Source of the DNA: Salinisphaera sp049568105
GTDB lineage: Bacteria; Pseudomonadota; Gammaproteobacteria; Nevskiales; Salinisphaeraceae
Length of the DNA: 64,000 nt
Assembly: GCF_049568105.1 (NCBI RefSeq)
Contig: NZ_CP145335.1
Span: 2,170,001 to 2,234,000, forward strand
Direction of reading: 5' to 3'
Shown here: one piece after another, positions 1 to 8,663 of the stretch
How positions within the stretch are numbered: position 1 is the first letter of the stretch
Layout of the letters: every line of letters starts with the position of its first letter
Notes under the pieces: generated by a model
Databases searched by the model: none
What the model was told of the DNA's origin: nothing
What the model saw: only the letters and a program-made list of their open reading frames with translations
Program-made: the position numbers and the translations under genes

Positions 1-1
1 C

Positions 2-235
2 GCGACCCAGGTCGGCACCGTCGCCCCGGCGCGCGCCGCGCGCTGGGATCATAGCCAGCGTCTGGCGTTAGCCGTATCGCTCTGCGCGGATTCGCGTCTG
101 GATGCCCTGATCGATGAAGACGCCGTCTTCGATATGCTGCCCGAGGTCATGGCACGTTTAGCCGATCCGGCCGATCGTACGCTGTGCCAACGGATCGTCT
201 ATCCCGACCCACCGGATGAGCCATGTATCAACTGA
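2..235 (+). CDS. Zinc-binding dehydrogenase, C-terminal end only (partial)
   Basis: The window opens inside a gene read in the second frame; 77 residues are present up to the stop at 233-235. The visible tail has the features I associate with the C-terminus of zinc-binding alcohol dehydrogenase-like proteins: a Gln-Val-Gly near the start, an ARWDHSQRLALAVSL helix, an Asp-Ala-Leu-Ile segment and a closing IVYP. No cofactor or metal motif lies inside the window, so the assignment rests on this tail and on the neighbouring pterin/flavin-type genes. It overlaps the next gene by 13 bases, which suggests co-transcription and translational coupling. It could belong to another medium-chain dehydrogenase class. 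Confidence 0.55.
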   Translation, partial: ATQVGTVAPARAARWDHSQRLALAVSLCADSRLDALIDEDAVFDMLPEVMARLADPADRTLCQRIVYPDPPDEPCIN

Positions 236-621
236 CCGTGCGCGATCACATGATGATCGCCCACAGCTTTCAAAGCCCGACCTTTGGTCCGGCCCAGAAT
301 CTGCACGGCGCGACCTATGTCGTGGACGTGACTTTCTATCGCCCGACGCTCGACGGCGACGATCTGGTGGTCGATATCGGCGCAGCCTCCGAGGTCCTGG
401 CTGAGATCGTCGCCGAATTCAATCTCAGCAATCTAGACGAGCACCCGGATCTGGCCGGCCACAACACCACGACCGAGTTCATGGCCGGCGTCGTTCATCA
501 GCGTATGGCCGCGGCAATCGCAACGGGTCGGCTTGGCGACTCGGGTTCGGGCATCGCCCGAATCGGCGTGCAGCTGTCGGAATCGCATATCGCCTGGGCC
601 GGCTACGAGGCCGATCTATGA
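223..621 (+). CDS. 6-pyruvoyl-tetrahydropterin synthase / QueD-like protein, atypical active site
   Basis: This 132-residue protein has the length and layout of the PTPS/QueD family, which normally acts on dihydroneopterin triphosphate with a zinc ion and a catalytic cysteine. His14 in an AHSF motif and His28 in LHGA match two zinc ligands, and a LDEHPDL...HNTTTEF segment matches the family's second conserved block. Two hallmark positions are changed: the third zinc ligand (second His of HGH) is Ala30, and the Cys four residues before His28 is Ala24. The fold is therefore likely retained while the chemistry may differ. It sits between a dehydrogenase and a glycosyltransferase and shares an ATGA overlap with the latter. 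Confidence 0.8.
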   Translation: MYQLTVRDHMMIAHSFQSPTFGPAQNLHGATYVVDVTFYRPTLDGDDLVVDIGAASEVLAEIVAEFNLSNLDEHPDLAGHNTTTEFMAGVVHQRMAAAIATGRLGDSGSGIARIGVQLSESHIAWAGYEADL

Positions 622-1676
622 GTCAGGCGTTGCCCATGATCGTCGCTGGCGATCCCGAACAGTACACCGGTGGCTATATCTACGATGCCCGGATCGCGGC
701 AGCGCTGACCGAAGCCGGCTGCCCAGTAGAGCGCATCGGATTGGCTGGCCGTTTCCCCGAGGCCGACCCCACCGCGGCATCGGCCATGCACGACGCGCTG
801 GCCGATCTTGCCGATGGCACCACCGTGATCATTGACGGCCTGGCGCTCGGTGGCTTGCCGAACGTCATTGCCGAACATGCCGGGCGGCTAATACTGGTCG
901 CGCTGATCCACCATCCGCTGGCCGACGAATCGGGCATCGACGAGGTCCTCGCCGCACGGCTCTACGACAGCGAGCGACAGGCTCTGGCCCAGGTCGCCCA
1001 TGTCGTGGTCACCAGCCGTTTCATCGCACAACGCCTGATCGATGGCTACGGCGTGGCCAAGCAACGACTGGATATCGTCGAGCCCGGCCTCGACAAGCCG
1101 AGCACGGCGCGCCGCCCGGATGCAGCGGTACCGCGGCTGCTGTGTGTTGCTAGCCTCATTCCGCGTAAGGGCCACACGATCCTGATCGACGCGCTGGCCC
1201 GGATCGCCAAGCAGCACTGGCATTGCGACTGCATCGGCGATCTCGACCGCGATCCCGACTGCGTGGCCGAAGCCCGTCGGGCAATCGCAGCGCATCAACT
1301 CAACGAGCGCATCGAACTGCTTGGCAGCCGGCCGCCCGCAAGTCTATCGGCGGCCTATCAGAGCGCGCATCTATTCGTGTTGCCGTCCTACTACGAAGGC
1401 TACGGCATGGTGATTACCGAGGCTCTGGCCCATGGTCTGCCCGTGGTTACCACGACCGGCGGCGCCCTGGCCGATACCTTGCCCAACGATGCCGGAATCG
1501 CGGTGCCGCCCGGCGATGCCCAAGCACTGGCCGATGCGCTGCAGTACCTGCTATCCGACGCCGCGGCCTACGCCGAACTCGCGGCCGGGGCACGCCGGGC
1601 CGGCCAGACGCTGCCAGGCTGGTCGGATGCCGGACAACGCTTCGCGGCCGTGCTCAACCGCATGGCGACGACATGA
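618..1676 (+). CDS. Glycosyltransferase, GT4 family
   Basis: A 352-residue GT-B glycosyltransferase. The C-terminal half carries the GT4 signature: LCVASLIPRKGH at the start of the nucleotide-sugar domain, then LPSYYEGYGMVITEALAHG with the E-x7-E arrangement that binds the sugar nucleotide. The N-terminal half is the acceptor domain and holds a HHPLADESG segment. No signal peptide or membrane segment is visible, so the acceptor is probably a soluble small molecule rather than cell-wall material. It overlaps the upstream PTPS-like gene and the downstream methyltransferase gene by four bases each, so all three are expected on one transcript. The sugar donor and acceptor cannot be read from sequence. 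Confidence 0.9.
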   Translation: MSQALPMIVAGDPEQYTGGYIYDARIAAALTEAGCPVERIGLAGRFPEADPTAASAMHDALADLADGTTVIIDGLALGGLPNVIAEHAGRLILVALIHHPLADESGIDEVLAARLYDSERQALAQVAHVVVTSRFIAQRLIDGYGVAKQRLDIVEPGLDKPSTARRPDAAVPRLLCVASLIPRKGHTILIDALARIAKQHWHCDCIGDLDRDPDCVAEARRAIAAHQLNERIELLGSRPPASLSAAYQSAHLFVLPSYYEGYGMVITEALAHGLPVVTTTGGALADTLPNDAGIAVPPGDAQALADALQYLLSDAAAYAELAAGARRAGQTLPGWSDAGQRFAAVLNRMATT

Positions 1677-2509
1677 GCACGCCGGCCGCCGGCTCGGTAT
1701 TTGAAAGCGACTGGCTCGCCGAGCGCGAAGCCATCGATCACAGAAGCCGTTCCGCCGGGCTCTGTGCAGCAGTCTGCTGCCATTTGAGCCGGCGCTCTAG
1801 CCCAACCGTCACGATCGTTGACCTAGGCGCCGGCCGTGGCTCGAATTTTCGTTATCTGGCGCCCAGGCTGCCCGGGCCGCAGCATTGGCGGCTACTGGAT
1901 CACGATGCCGGCCTGCTCGATACGATCGAGGCCCAGAGCGCCGGACTGGCCCCCGCCGATACCCTGGAAACCCAGGCCATCGACCTCGGGGCCGACCTCG
2001 GCACGGCCATCGATGGCGCCGATCTGGTCACGGCCTCAGCGTTGCTCGATCTGGTTTCACCAGCCTGGATGGATGCCCTAGCCGCCCGCTGTGCGGCCCA
2101 GGGCAGCGCGCTGCTGATGGCCCTGAGCATCGACGGCCATATCGATTTTGACGGCCCGGCCGATCCACTCGATGGCCTGGTGCGCGCCGAGCTGGCCAAA
2201 GATCAGCAGCGCGACAAGGGCCTGGGCCCCGCACTTGGCGGCCGCGCCCCGGCCCAGCTGATCAATACGCTGTCGGCCCATGGCTTTGCGGTCACGGCCA
2301 TGCCCAGTCCCTGGCGCCTGGGCCCGGCTGACGCGGACCTCGTGGCGTCGTTGATCGACGGCTGGCGCGGCGCTGTCGCCACTCGGCGGCCGGATCTGGC
2401 CTCGACGCTTGCGAACTGGGCCGAACGGCGTACCCACGCGGTCATTGACAGCGAACATGCTCTGAGCGTCGGCCATGTCGACGTGCTGGGAGTGCTGGGC
2501 GCCGGCTGA
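1673..2509 (+). CDS. Class I SAM-dependent methyltransferase
   Basis: The ATG at 1673 overlaps the glycosyltransferase stop and is the best start, giving 278 residues. The SAM-binding motif I reads VDLGAGRGSNFRYL near residue 50, and an acidic residue (LLDHDAG) at the end of the second strand is placed to bind the ribose of SAM. LVTASALLDLVSP corresponds to motif IV-V. There is no membrane segment. Gene order suggests it methylates the product of the same pathway as the glycosyltransferase and PTPS-like protein. The target is unknown. It is the last gene of the forward unit and is followed by about 500 bases without a gene. Confidence 0.85.
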   Translation: MSTPAAGSVFESDWLAEREAIDHRSRSAGLCAAVCCHLSRRSSPTVTIVDLGAGRGSNFRYLAPRLPGPQHWRLLDHDAGLLDTIEAQSAGLAPADTLETQAIDLGADLGTAIDGADLVTASALLDLVSPAWMDALAARCAAQGSALLMALSIDGHIDFDGPADPLDGLVRAELAKDQQRDKGLGPALGGRAPAQLINTLSAHGFAVTAMPSPWRLGPADADLVASLIDGWRGAVATRRPDLASTLANWAERRTHAVIDSEHALSVGHVDVLGVLGAG

Positions 2510-3012
2510 GAACTCGTCTAAGCCATACATCGGGCGCAGCCCGTGAGGCGGCACTAGAGCGTGTTGCGGTTCCTGCGGGTCCGCGCCGAAGGCTCTGTCG
2601 GGCGGCAAACCGAGGCCCCGCGAGTGCGGCGTCGTGGCGCTACCTCAGTGAGCAGGAACACGGGACAGCGGGCCCACAGCCGTTGCCCCGAAGTGTTGCG
2701 CCGCGAATCGCGCCGGCCTGCCTTGCGCGCCTTGATCGGGACACGCCCGTAACTGGTGGCTCACGCCTCGTCCGCTACGATGTAAGCCGGCAACGCAGCG
2801 CACGGAGAAACCGCAACCTGCCTAGGCCAACCCGGCATCGGGCGCGACCGATCGCGCGTGTCGTTGCACTGCCCCAGGTCTCGGCCCACGCAGAGCATCA
2901 CGAAAGCCTGCCCTCGGCCGCGCTAACACACCCGCGATGCGCAACGCCGCGGTTCGCTGCGCGATAGCGCTCGCCAGGGCGGGTACGCCATCCAACCGAC
3001 CGGCAACTGCGC
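2510..3012. other. Intergenic region, no gene found
   Basis: About 500 bases lie between the methyltransferase stop and the end of the convergent RibD-like gene. Open frames here are short, arginine-rich and shifted between strands, as expected of noncoding GC-rich DNA. A small GGGC-GCA-GCCC hairpin occurs near 2532, but it has no T tract. I see no tRNA, repeat or recognisable remnant. Confidence 0.5.
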
Positions 3013-3834
3013 TCAGGCCCGCGGATTCAGCTCCAGGTCGTAAAGCCGGTCGTCGCCCAGGACGAACGAGCGCGTTTTCGGCCGCCGGGCCTGATCGAGG
3101 GTTTCGATTTCGTCGAGCAGCAGCCCAGGCCGGCCAGAGCCGATCAGCATCGGCGCGACCACCGTATGCAGGCGATCGACGCGATTGGCATTGATGAAAT
3201 GCGAAATGGTCACGCCGCCGCCCTCAATCAGTACTCGCTGTAAACCGCGCTCGGCCAACAGCGCCAGCAACGTACTCGGCAGTGCGGCCGCCGAGACGTC
3301 CGGCAGCACCAGCGGGGTTGCGCCCGGCGCAGCTCGGCCGGCCTCGCGTACGCCGTGCAACGTTTCTGGTCCGGAATCCGAAAACAGCCCACAGTCGGCC
3401 GGCACTCGGGCATTCGGATCGAGCACTACGCGTTTGGGCTGGGTACCGTCGACATGGCGCACGGTCAGCTGCGGATCGTCGGCCGCGACCGTACCGGCGC
3501 CGACCACAACCGCATCGACGAGCGCACGCAGCCGATGCAGGTGGATACGACTGGCTTCTCCGGTGACGTAGTAGGAATGGCCGCTGGCCGTCGCGATCCG
3601 GCCGTCGAGGCTCTGGCCGAGCTGGGCGACCACCAGCCGCGGCGCGCTGAACGCGATCGGCAACAACATATCGAACAGGTCGGCGGCCTCGTCATCAACC
3701 GCGATTTCGGCCAACCAGGCCCCGCCGGGCTGAATCACCAAGCCTTCGCAGGGGTGCCACGGGGCATCGGTGGGCTGTTCACGTGCATCCCGAATCAAAC
3801 GCCAAGCGTAGTCGGCATCGATAACTGGCATCAT
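3013..3834 (-). CDS. RibD C-terminal-type reductase (dihydrofolate-reductase fold)
   Basis: A 273-residue protein whose body matches the reductase domain of RibD, which reduces the ribosyl side chain of the early riboflavin intermediate with NADPH. Typical elements are LGQSLDGRIAT, HLHRLRALVDAVVVGAGTV, DDPQLTVR and LIEGGGVTISHFI. The zinc-binding deaminase domain of bifunctional RibD is absent; the first 65 residues have no recognised motif. It is transcribed away from the GTP cyclohydrolase II gene across a 69-bp gap, so both can share one control region. Context suggests a reductase acting on a GTP-derived pyrimidine rather than housekeeping riboflavin synthesis. Confidence 0.85.
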   Translation of the reverse strand: MMPVIDADYAWRLIRDAREQPTDAPWHPCEGLVIQPGGAWLAEIAVDDEAADLFDMLLPIAFSAPRLVVAQLGQSLDGRIATASGHSYYVTGEASRIHLHRLRALVDAVVVGAGTVAADDPQLTVRHVDGTQPKRVVLDPNARVPADCGLFSDSGPETLHGVREAGRAAPGATPLVLPDVSAAALPSTLLALLAERGLQRVLIEGGGVTISHFINANRVDRLHTVVAPMLIGSGRPGLLLDEIETLDQARRPKTRSFVLGDDRLYDLELNPRA

Positions 3835-3903
3835 ATGCGCCCTTTTTCACGAAACTGCCGGGACCGTGTCGCCGCCGACAGTTCCAGCCTAAGGCACGGT
3901 TGC

Positions 3904-5061
3904 ATGACTGCCCAGCCATTGGAATCGATACAGGATCACTTCATGCAGCACGTTGAGCGCGCGATCTTCGATCTTCGCCGTGGCCTGCCCGTGGTGATCA
4001 ATAGCCCAGCCGGGGACCATTTAGTCGCGCCGATCGAAGCGCTCGACGCCAGCCTGCTGACGGATATGCGCGCAGGCGCCGCCGATCCGGCACGTCTGGT
4101 GCTGACCGGACACCGGCTGAGTCATATCGGGCTGGATAGCGATCTTGCCCTGGCCGGATTGCCATTGGCTGCCGAAGACAGCCGCGCGGACGTGATTGGC
4201 TGGGCCTGCGATCCAAATGCGAGTTGGCCGCGGCCACGGGCGGCAATCGAAACCGACCAGGTCGACGAGGCCGCGATCGCGCTGATGCGCCGCGGCCGGC
4301 TGATACCGGCAGCGGTGGTCGCCCGGGTCGAAGGCATACTGGCCGAGACCCTGGACCAGCGCGTAGCGCGCGGCGACCTGCTGTCGGTCAATGCCGCGGA
4401 TATATTCGCCCACGAACGCGCCGCGCCCAGCCTGCTGCGTTGGATCAGCGCGGCCGATGTGCCGCTGGAGGCCGCACCGCGCTCGCGGTTCGTCGTGTTT
4501 CGCGAAGCCGACGGGCTGCGCGAGCATGTGGCGGTCCTGATCGACGACGAGGCAAACTGGCCCGATCCGGTGCCGGTGCGTCTGCATTCGGCCTGCCTGA
4601 CCGGCGATCTGTTCGGCAGCCTGCGCTGCGACTGCGGCCCGCAGCTCAAGGCCAGCCTGGCCGCGATCCAGCAACGCGGCGGCGGTGTGCTGCTCTATCT
4701 CGCCCAGGAAGGCCGCGGGATCGGGCTGGCCAACAAGATGCGCGCCTACCAGATGCAGGACGAAGGCCTGGATACGGTCGATGCCGACCGCGTACTCGGC
4801 TTCGGCCAAGACGAGCGCGACTATTCGATCGCCCGCGAGATGCTGGCACAGCTCAGCGTCAGCCATATCGACCTGCTGACCAACAATCCGGCCAAACTCG
4901 CCGCCATGAACCACGATGCGATCCAGGTCGCCGGACGCAGCAGCGTCTATGGCCGTCTGACTCGAGAAAATCGTCGCTATCTCACTACCAAGGCCCAGCG
5001 CGCCGGCCACTGGCTCGATGCACTGCTGGCCGAACCAAGCGATCGCGACGAACAGCTTTAA
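3904..5061 (+). CDS. GTP cyclohydrolase II with extra N-terminal domain
   Basis: The ATG at 3904 gives 385 residues. The C-terminal 200 or so are a complete GTP cyclohydrolase II, which opens GTP to a diaminopyrimidine with loss of formate and pyrophosphate. The zinc motif is C-x10-C-x-C (CLTGDLFGSLRCDC), followed by YLAQEGRGIGLANKMRAY, the catalytic DERDYSIA tyrosine and LLTNNPAKL. The first 185 residues are an additional domain beginning ERAIFDLRRGLPVVI; it faintly resembles the start of a RibB (DHBP synthase) domain but I cannot identify RibB catalytic residues. The gene is divergent from the RibD-like reductase and convergent with the creatininase-family gene. It probably feeds a dedicated pathway, not bulk riboflavin. 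Confidence 0.88.
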   Translation: MTAQPLESIQDHFMQHVERAIFDLRRGLPVVINSPAGDHLVAPIEALDASLLTDMRAGAADPARLVLTGHRLSHIGLDSDLALAGLPLAAEDSRADVIGWACDPNASWPRPRAAIETDQVDEAAIALMRRGRLIPAAVVARVEGILAETLDQRVARGDLLSVNAADIFAHERAAPSLLRWISAADVPLEAAPRSRFVVFREADGLREHVAVLIDDEANWPDPVPVRLHSACLTGDLFGSLRCDCGPQLKASLAAIQQRGGGVLLYLAQEGRGIGLANKMRAYQMQDEGLDTVDADRVLGFGQDERDYSIAREMLAQLSVSHIDLLTNNPAKLAAMNHDAIQVAGRSSVYGRLTRENRRYLTTKAQRAGHWLDALLAEPSDRDEQL

Positions 5062-5256
5062 CAGGCGTCGCTACGCGATTCGGAGCTATCCCTCGCCTTG
5101 ACCAGCCCCATCGCGGCTCCGGGCGCCTCAAGTTACCGACGGCTTTCAGGAGGTCGCGCCGAAAACGCACCAGTGCTGTCGACGACAGCGCCGAGTTGGA
5201 CGACCGCGCGACGGGCGACGCCTTGCAATTCCGGCCGATCGGCATGTCCGGCCGGC

Positions 5257-5279
5257 CCGTAACCAGCACTCGGTTACGG
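5257..5279. terminator. Hairpin between convergent genes
   Basis: CCGTAACC and GGTTACGG form a perfect 8-bp stem with a 7-nt loop between the ends of the convergent cyclohydrolase and creatininase-family genes. There is no T run on either side, so termination is inferred from position only. A perfect GCTGTCG-A-CGACAGC palindrome lies about 75 bases upstream. Confidence 0.4.
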
Positions 5280-5333
5280 AAGAAACCGAAGCGCTGCCGC
5301 GCGAGCCCGCCCTGGCGCCGATAACGCCCACGG

Positions 5334-6146
5334 CTAGCGCGCTTCGAACACCGATAGATCGAAGCTCGCGGTCTCGCGCACGATCTCGCTTAGGCGTGCT
5401 GCAAAGCCTTCGACCAAGCGATGGCCGATCTCGGCATCGGCCAGCATCGCGTTGCCGGTCACCCCGGCCGGATGCAGATCTTCGGCACGCCAGGCAAAGC
5501 CGGCATCGCCTTCAGGGCCGAGCGTCAGGCCGGCGGCGGCTCGGTTCGCGCCCAACGACTTGTAATTGGCAAGCGCGTCGCGCCGCACGGCTTCGGAATC
5601 GAGATAGAGCATCATCGCGGTTTCCAGAGCGCCGCCATGCAGGCCATGGGCCAGTTCGTCGGCCGGCAGATCGACGCTCGGGCGGGCGAATCTGAAATAG
5701 TTGGCCTTGGTGACCAGCAGCTCGTAGTCGTGACGCAGCTGCAGCGCTGCGATATCGAGTTCGGCCTTGTTACCGCCGTGACTGTTGAACAGCAGCAGCC
5801 GGCGGATACCGGCCCGGGCCACGCCGGCGCCGACGGCCCGAATCTGGGCGATCATCTGCTCGGCCGACAGGCTGAGGGTGCCGGCAAAGCCGGTATGCTC
5901 AAGGCTGGAACCCAGCGCCAGCGTCGGCAGGATCACGGCCGCCAGCTCAGAGCCGTCATCAGCCAGACGGTCGGCCGCCGCCTGCAAAAGGCCGTGGCCG
6001 ATGACTACGTCGGTATCCAGCGGCAGATGCGGGCCGTGCTGCTCGATCGCTGCCACGGGCAGAATCGCGACCGGGTCACGTTCGACCAGGGTTGTCAGTT
6101 CGGGGCCGGTCAGCCGGGCCCAGTGCTCGATGGTGGCCATGGCCAT
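5334..6146 (-). CDS. Creatininase-family amidohydrolase
   Basis: A 270-residue member of the creatininase / FAPy-deformylase (ArfB) / MftE family of metal-dependent amide hydrolases. Metal ligands are visible in IEQHGPHLPLDTD (Glu35, His37, Asp46), followed by FNSHGGNKAE and HGGALETAMMLYLD with the conserved glutamate. Family members hydrolyse small cyclic or formyl amides. Next to a GTP cyclohydrolase II and a RibD-like reductase, a role on a formylated or ring-opened purine derivative is attractive, by analogy with ArfB, but that is inference. It is convergent with the cyclohydrolase gene; the gap to the antiporter start is 113 bp. Confidence 0.88.
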   Translation of the reverse strand: MAMATIEHWARLTGPELTTLVERDPVAILPVAAIEQHGPHLPLDTDVVIGHGLLQAAADRLADDGSELAAVILPTLALGSSLEHTGFAGTLSLSAEQMIAQIRAVGAGVARAGIRRLLLFNSHGGNKAELDIAALQLRHDYELLVTKANYFRFARPSVDLPADELAHGLHGGALETAMMLYLDSEAVRRDALANYKSLGANRAAAGLTLGPEGDAGFAWRAEDLHPAGVTGNAMLADAEIGHRLVEGFAARLSEIVRETASFDLSVFEAR

Positions 6147-6259
6147 GCCTAAGACAGGGATTTCCCCCGGTCATGATGCGCCTGTACTGGGTCCCATGGG
6201 AAATGCCTCTGGCCTAGAATAGGCGCCCAGTTCCCGCGCTCAAGGCCGTCGTCCCCGCG

Positions 6260-7912
6260 ATGTCGATTGTTTTCACCACGCTCATTCTATTACTCACCGT
6301 TGCTGCTTCCGGTGTGATGATGGGGGTACTGCCGGTTCGGCTGCCCCGCCCCCTGGTCCAGATCGCGCTGGGCGCGGCACTGGCGGTGCCCAGCTTCGGC
6401 CTGCATGTGCGGCTCGATCCAGAACTATTCTTCCTGCTGTTCATACCGCCGCTGCTGTTCGCCGATGCCTGGCGCATGCCGCGCCGCGAATTCCGACGCC
6501 TGCTGGTACCGATCACCGCCCTGGCCCTGGGGCTGGTGATGGTGACCGTGCTCTGCGTGGGTTTTTTCGTGCACTGGCTGATTCCCGAGGTTCCGCTAGC
6601 GGCCGGTTTTGCGCTCGGCGCCGTATTGTCGCCCACCGACGCAGTGGCGGTATCGGCGATCACCGGCAATGCGCAGATTCCGCCGCGGTTGCTACACATC
6701 CTCCAGGGCGAAGCGTTGATGAACGATGCCTCCGGTCTGGTCGCCCTGCGTTTCGGGGTCGCGGCCACCCTGACCGGTGCCTTTTCTCTGACGGATGCCA
6801 CGCTCAGTTTCCTGGTCATTGCCGCGGGTGGTCTGGCGGTGGGCTGGGCATTGGCCTGGCTGTTCGCCCAGGTACGCTATTTCTTGACTCAGTGGCGGGC
6901 CGACGACCCCTCTAGCCATGTCGCGCTGCTGCTGTTGTTGCCGTTCGGCGCTTATCTGGTCGGCGAGCATCTGGGCGTCTCTGGGATTCTTTCGGCCGTT
7001 GCCGCCGGCATGACGCTCAACAATATCGATACCCTCAAAGGCGAATTGACCACCCGGATGCAGAACCGTGGCATGTGGGCGATGCTCGAATTCGTATTCA
7101 ACGGCGTGATCTTCGTGCTGCTCGGCCAGCAAATCCCAGTCATCCTGGCGCATGCCGGCGAAGCCAAGAGCGCGATCGGGGTGGACTGGTTGCATATGGC
7201 GGCCTATCCATTCGCCGTCATGGGGTTGCTTTACCTGGCCCGCTTTATCTGGGTCTGGATCATGCTCAAGCTGGTGATCATGCGTGCCCGCAGTCGCGGC
7301 GAGCGGGTCCAGCGGTTGACCACGCGCATCATCGCCGCCACCACGCTGGCCGGCGTACGCGGGGCGATCACGCTGGCGGCGGTATTGTCGCTGCCGCTGG
7401 TCAAACCCGATGGCACCCCCTTTCCCGGCCGCGGCGTATTCGTGTTCATCGCAGCCGGGGTAATCCTGCTATCTCTGGTTATGGCCACGCTGACCCTGCC
7501 GCCGCTGCTGCGCCGGATCAAACTGCCGCAGGACGATCCGCGGGCCACCGAAGAACGCGATGCCCGTGCCGCCTCGGCCAAGGCGGCTATTCAAGCCCTC
7601 GGCCGGATGCGCGAACAGCGCAAGGAAGAAGCCGACGATGCCGACGATGCCTCGCTCTATGCCGAAGTCGCCGCTCGGGTCATGGCCGCCTATCAACCCT
7701 GGCTGGATCCGGATTCGGATGCCGAGGACAAACAGCGCGCCCGGCGCGGCTTCGCCATGGAACGCACCCTACGCCTGGCCGCGCTCAATGCCGAACGCGA
7801 CGAACTGTACCGACTGCGCGGCAAGGCCCAGATCAACGACGTGACGATGCGCCGGGTGATGGCCGATATCGATCTGACCGAAGCCTCGTTACGCAGTCGT
7901 CGGGAACGCTAG
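6260..7912 (+). CDS. Na+/H+ antiporter, CPA1 (NhaP-like) family
   Basis: A 550-residue inner-membrane protein with about 12 hydrophobic segments in the first 410 residues, followed by a roughly 140-residue charged cytoplasmic tail. Diagnostic CPA1 elements are LFIPPLLFADAWRMP, the ion-binding LSPTDAVAVSAI and LNDASG-like (MNDASGLVALRFG) segments, and GVRGAITLAAVLSLPL. The family exchanges Na+ or K+ for protons in pH and salt homeostasis, which fits a marine or halophilic host. The tail is charged and alanine-rich and resembles the C-terminal extension of YjcE-type antiporters. It appears monocistronic. Confidence 0.92.
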   Translation: MSIVFTTLILLLTVAASGVMMGVLPVRLPRPLVQIALGAALAVPSFGLHVRLDPELFFLLFIPPLLFADAWRMPRREFRRLLVPITALALGLVMVTVLCVGFFVHWLIPEVPLAAGFALGAVLSPTDAVAVSAITGNAQIPPRLLHILQGEALMNDASGLVALRFGVAATLTGAFSLTDATLSFLVIAAGGLAVGWALAWLFAQVRYFLTQWRADDPSSHVALLLLLPFGAYLVGEHLGVSGILSAVAAGMTLNNIDTLKGELTTRMQNRGMWAMLEFVFNGVIFVLLGQQIPVILAHAGEAKSAIGVDWLHMAAYPFAVMGLLYLARFIWVWIMLKLVIMRARSRGERVQRLTTRIIAATTLAGVRGAITLAAVLSLPLVKPDGTPFPGRGVFVFIAAGVILLSLVMATLTLPPLLRRIKLPQDDPRATEERDARAASAKAAIQALGRMREQRKEEADDADDASLYAEVAARVMAAYQPWLDPDSDAEDKQRARRGFAMERTLRLAALNAERDELYRLRGKAQINDVTMRRVMADIDLTEASLRSRRER

Positions 7913-8238
7913 GGCCAGTCAATGGGCTCTACGAGCCCACGCCAGGCGCAACGAGCATCGCGGTGTGGCCCAACGCCAGCCAACCACAATGCGGGATGGC
8001 TGCCCATCCCGAATAAACCCTGGGCGCCCCGTGGCGAGGCCGAGGCGTGGCCACTCGCGCCTGGCCGAATACGATGGGCGAACACCAGTGCGGCCCTGGT
8101 ACCAACCATCGCAAGACCCCGGGCCGCATCGAGCGTGTTTTTTTGGCCAAGCATTGGAACCCAATCGAGCATCGCGTCGTTAGTGAGGTGACGGGCTTTG
8201 ATTACGCCCGTCGACCATACTCAAACAAGGATGCATTC
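7913..8238. other. Intergenic region with GC-rich hairpin
   Basis: No gene is evident here. CGGGATGG and CCATCCCG (7992-8011) make a perfect 8-bp stem with a 4-nt loop, a possible weak terminator for the antiporter gene though no T tract follows. The rest contains recurring fragments such as GTGGCC, GCCCAACGCC and ACGATGGGCG that also appear in the gene-poor stretch after cyoB. It may be worn repeat DNA. Confidence 0.4.
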
Positions 8239-8619
8239 ATGCGTACATTCCTCGGAATCAGCGCAGGCGCCCTCATCGCAGTCAGCCTGGCCGGCCCCGC
8301 CTTCGCACAAGGCAATAGCGGTCAGCAGCAGGGTTTTTCCAGCCAGAACAGTGGCCAGCACGCGGATTTTTCGAAATCCCAGATCCAAAGCTTCGCCGAA
8401 GCACAGCAGGATCTGCAGTCGGTGGTTTCGGACTGGCAGAGCAAGATCAACAACGCCGACAGCAAAAAACAGGCTCGCCAGTACCATAAACAGATGAACT
8501 CGAAGATCATATCGACCATCAAGAACGACGGTCTATCGGTCCAGCAGTACAATCAGATCGCCCAGGCATCGAGCAACGATCCCAAGCTGGCCCAGCGTAT
8601 CCAGCAAGCCGGCTCGTAG
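8239..8619 (+). CDS. DUF4168-family secreted protein
   Basis: The ATG at 8239, just after AAACAAGG, gives 126 residues starting with a clear signal peptide (MRTFLGISAGALIAVSLAGPAFA) cleaved after Ala-Phe-Ala. The mature part begins with a Gln/Ser/Gly-rich stretch and continues into a short helical domain of the DUF4168 type, with a QSFAEAQQDLQSVVSDW helix and a final YNQIAQASSNDPKLAQRIQ segment. The family's function is unknown; members are small periplasmic or extracellular proteins. It is followed by a strong hairpin and is probably transcribed alone. Confidence 0.75.
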   Translation: MRTFLGISAGALIAVSLAGPAFAQGNSGQQQGFSSQNSGQHADFSKSQIQSFAEAQQDLQSVVSDWQSKINNADSKKQARQYHKQMNSKIISTIKNDGLSVQQYNQIAQASSNDPKLAQRIQQAGS

Positions 8620-8663
8620 CCGCTACACAAGGCAAGCCAGTATCGGCTCCGCTGGATAGTAGG

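Noticed and set aside
4021..5010. 329-residue minus-strand frame opposite the GTP cyclohydrolase II gene
   Set aside because: It is fully antisense to clear cyclohydrolase motifs and has no family features of its own.
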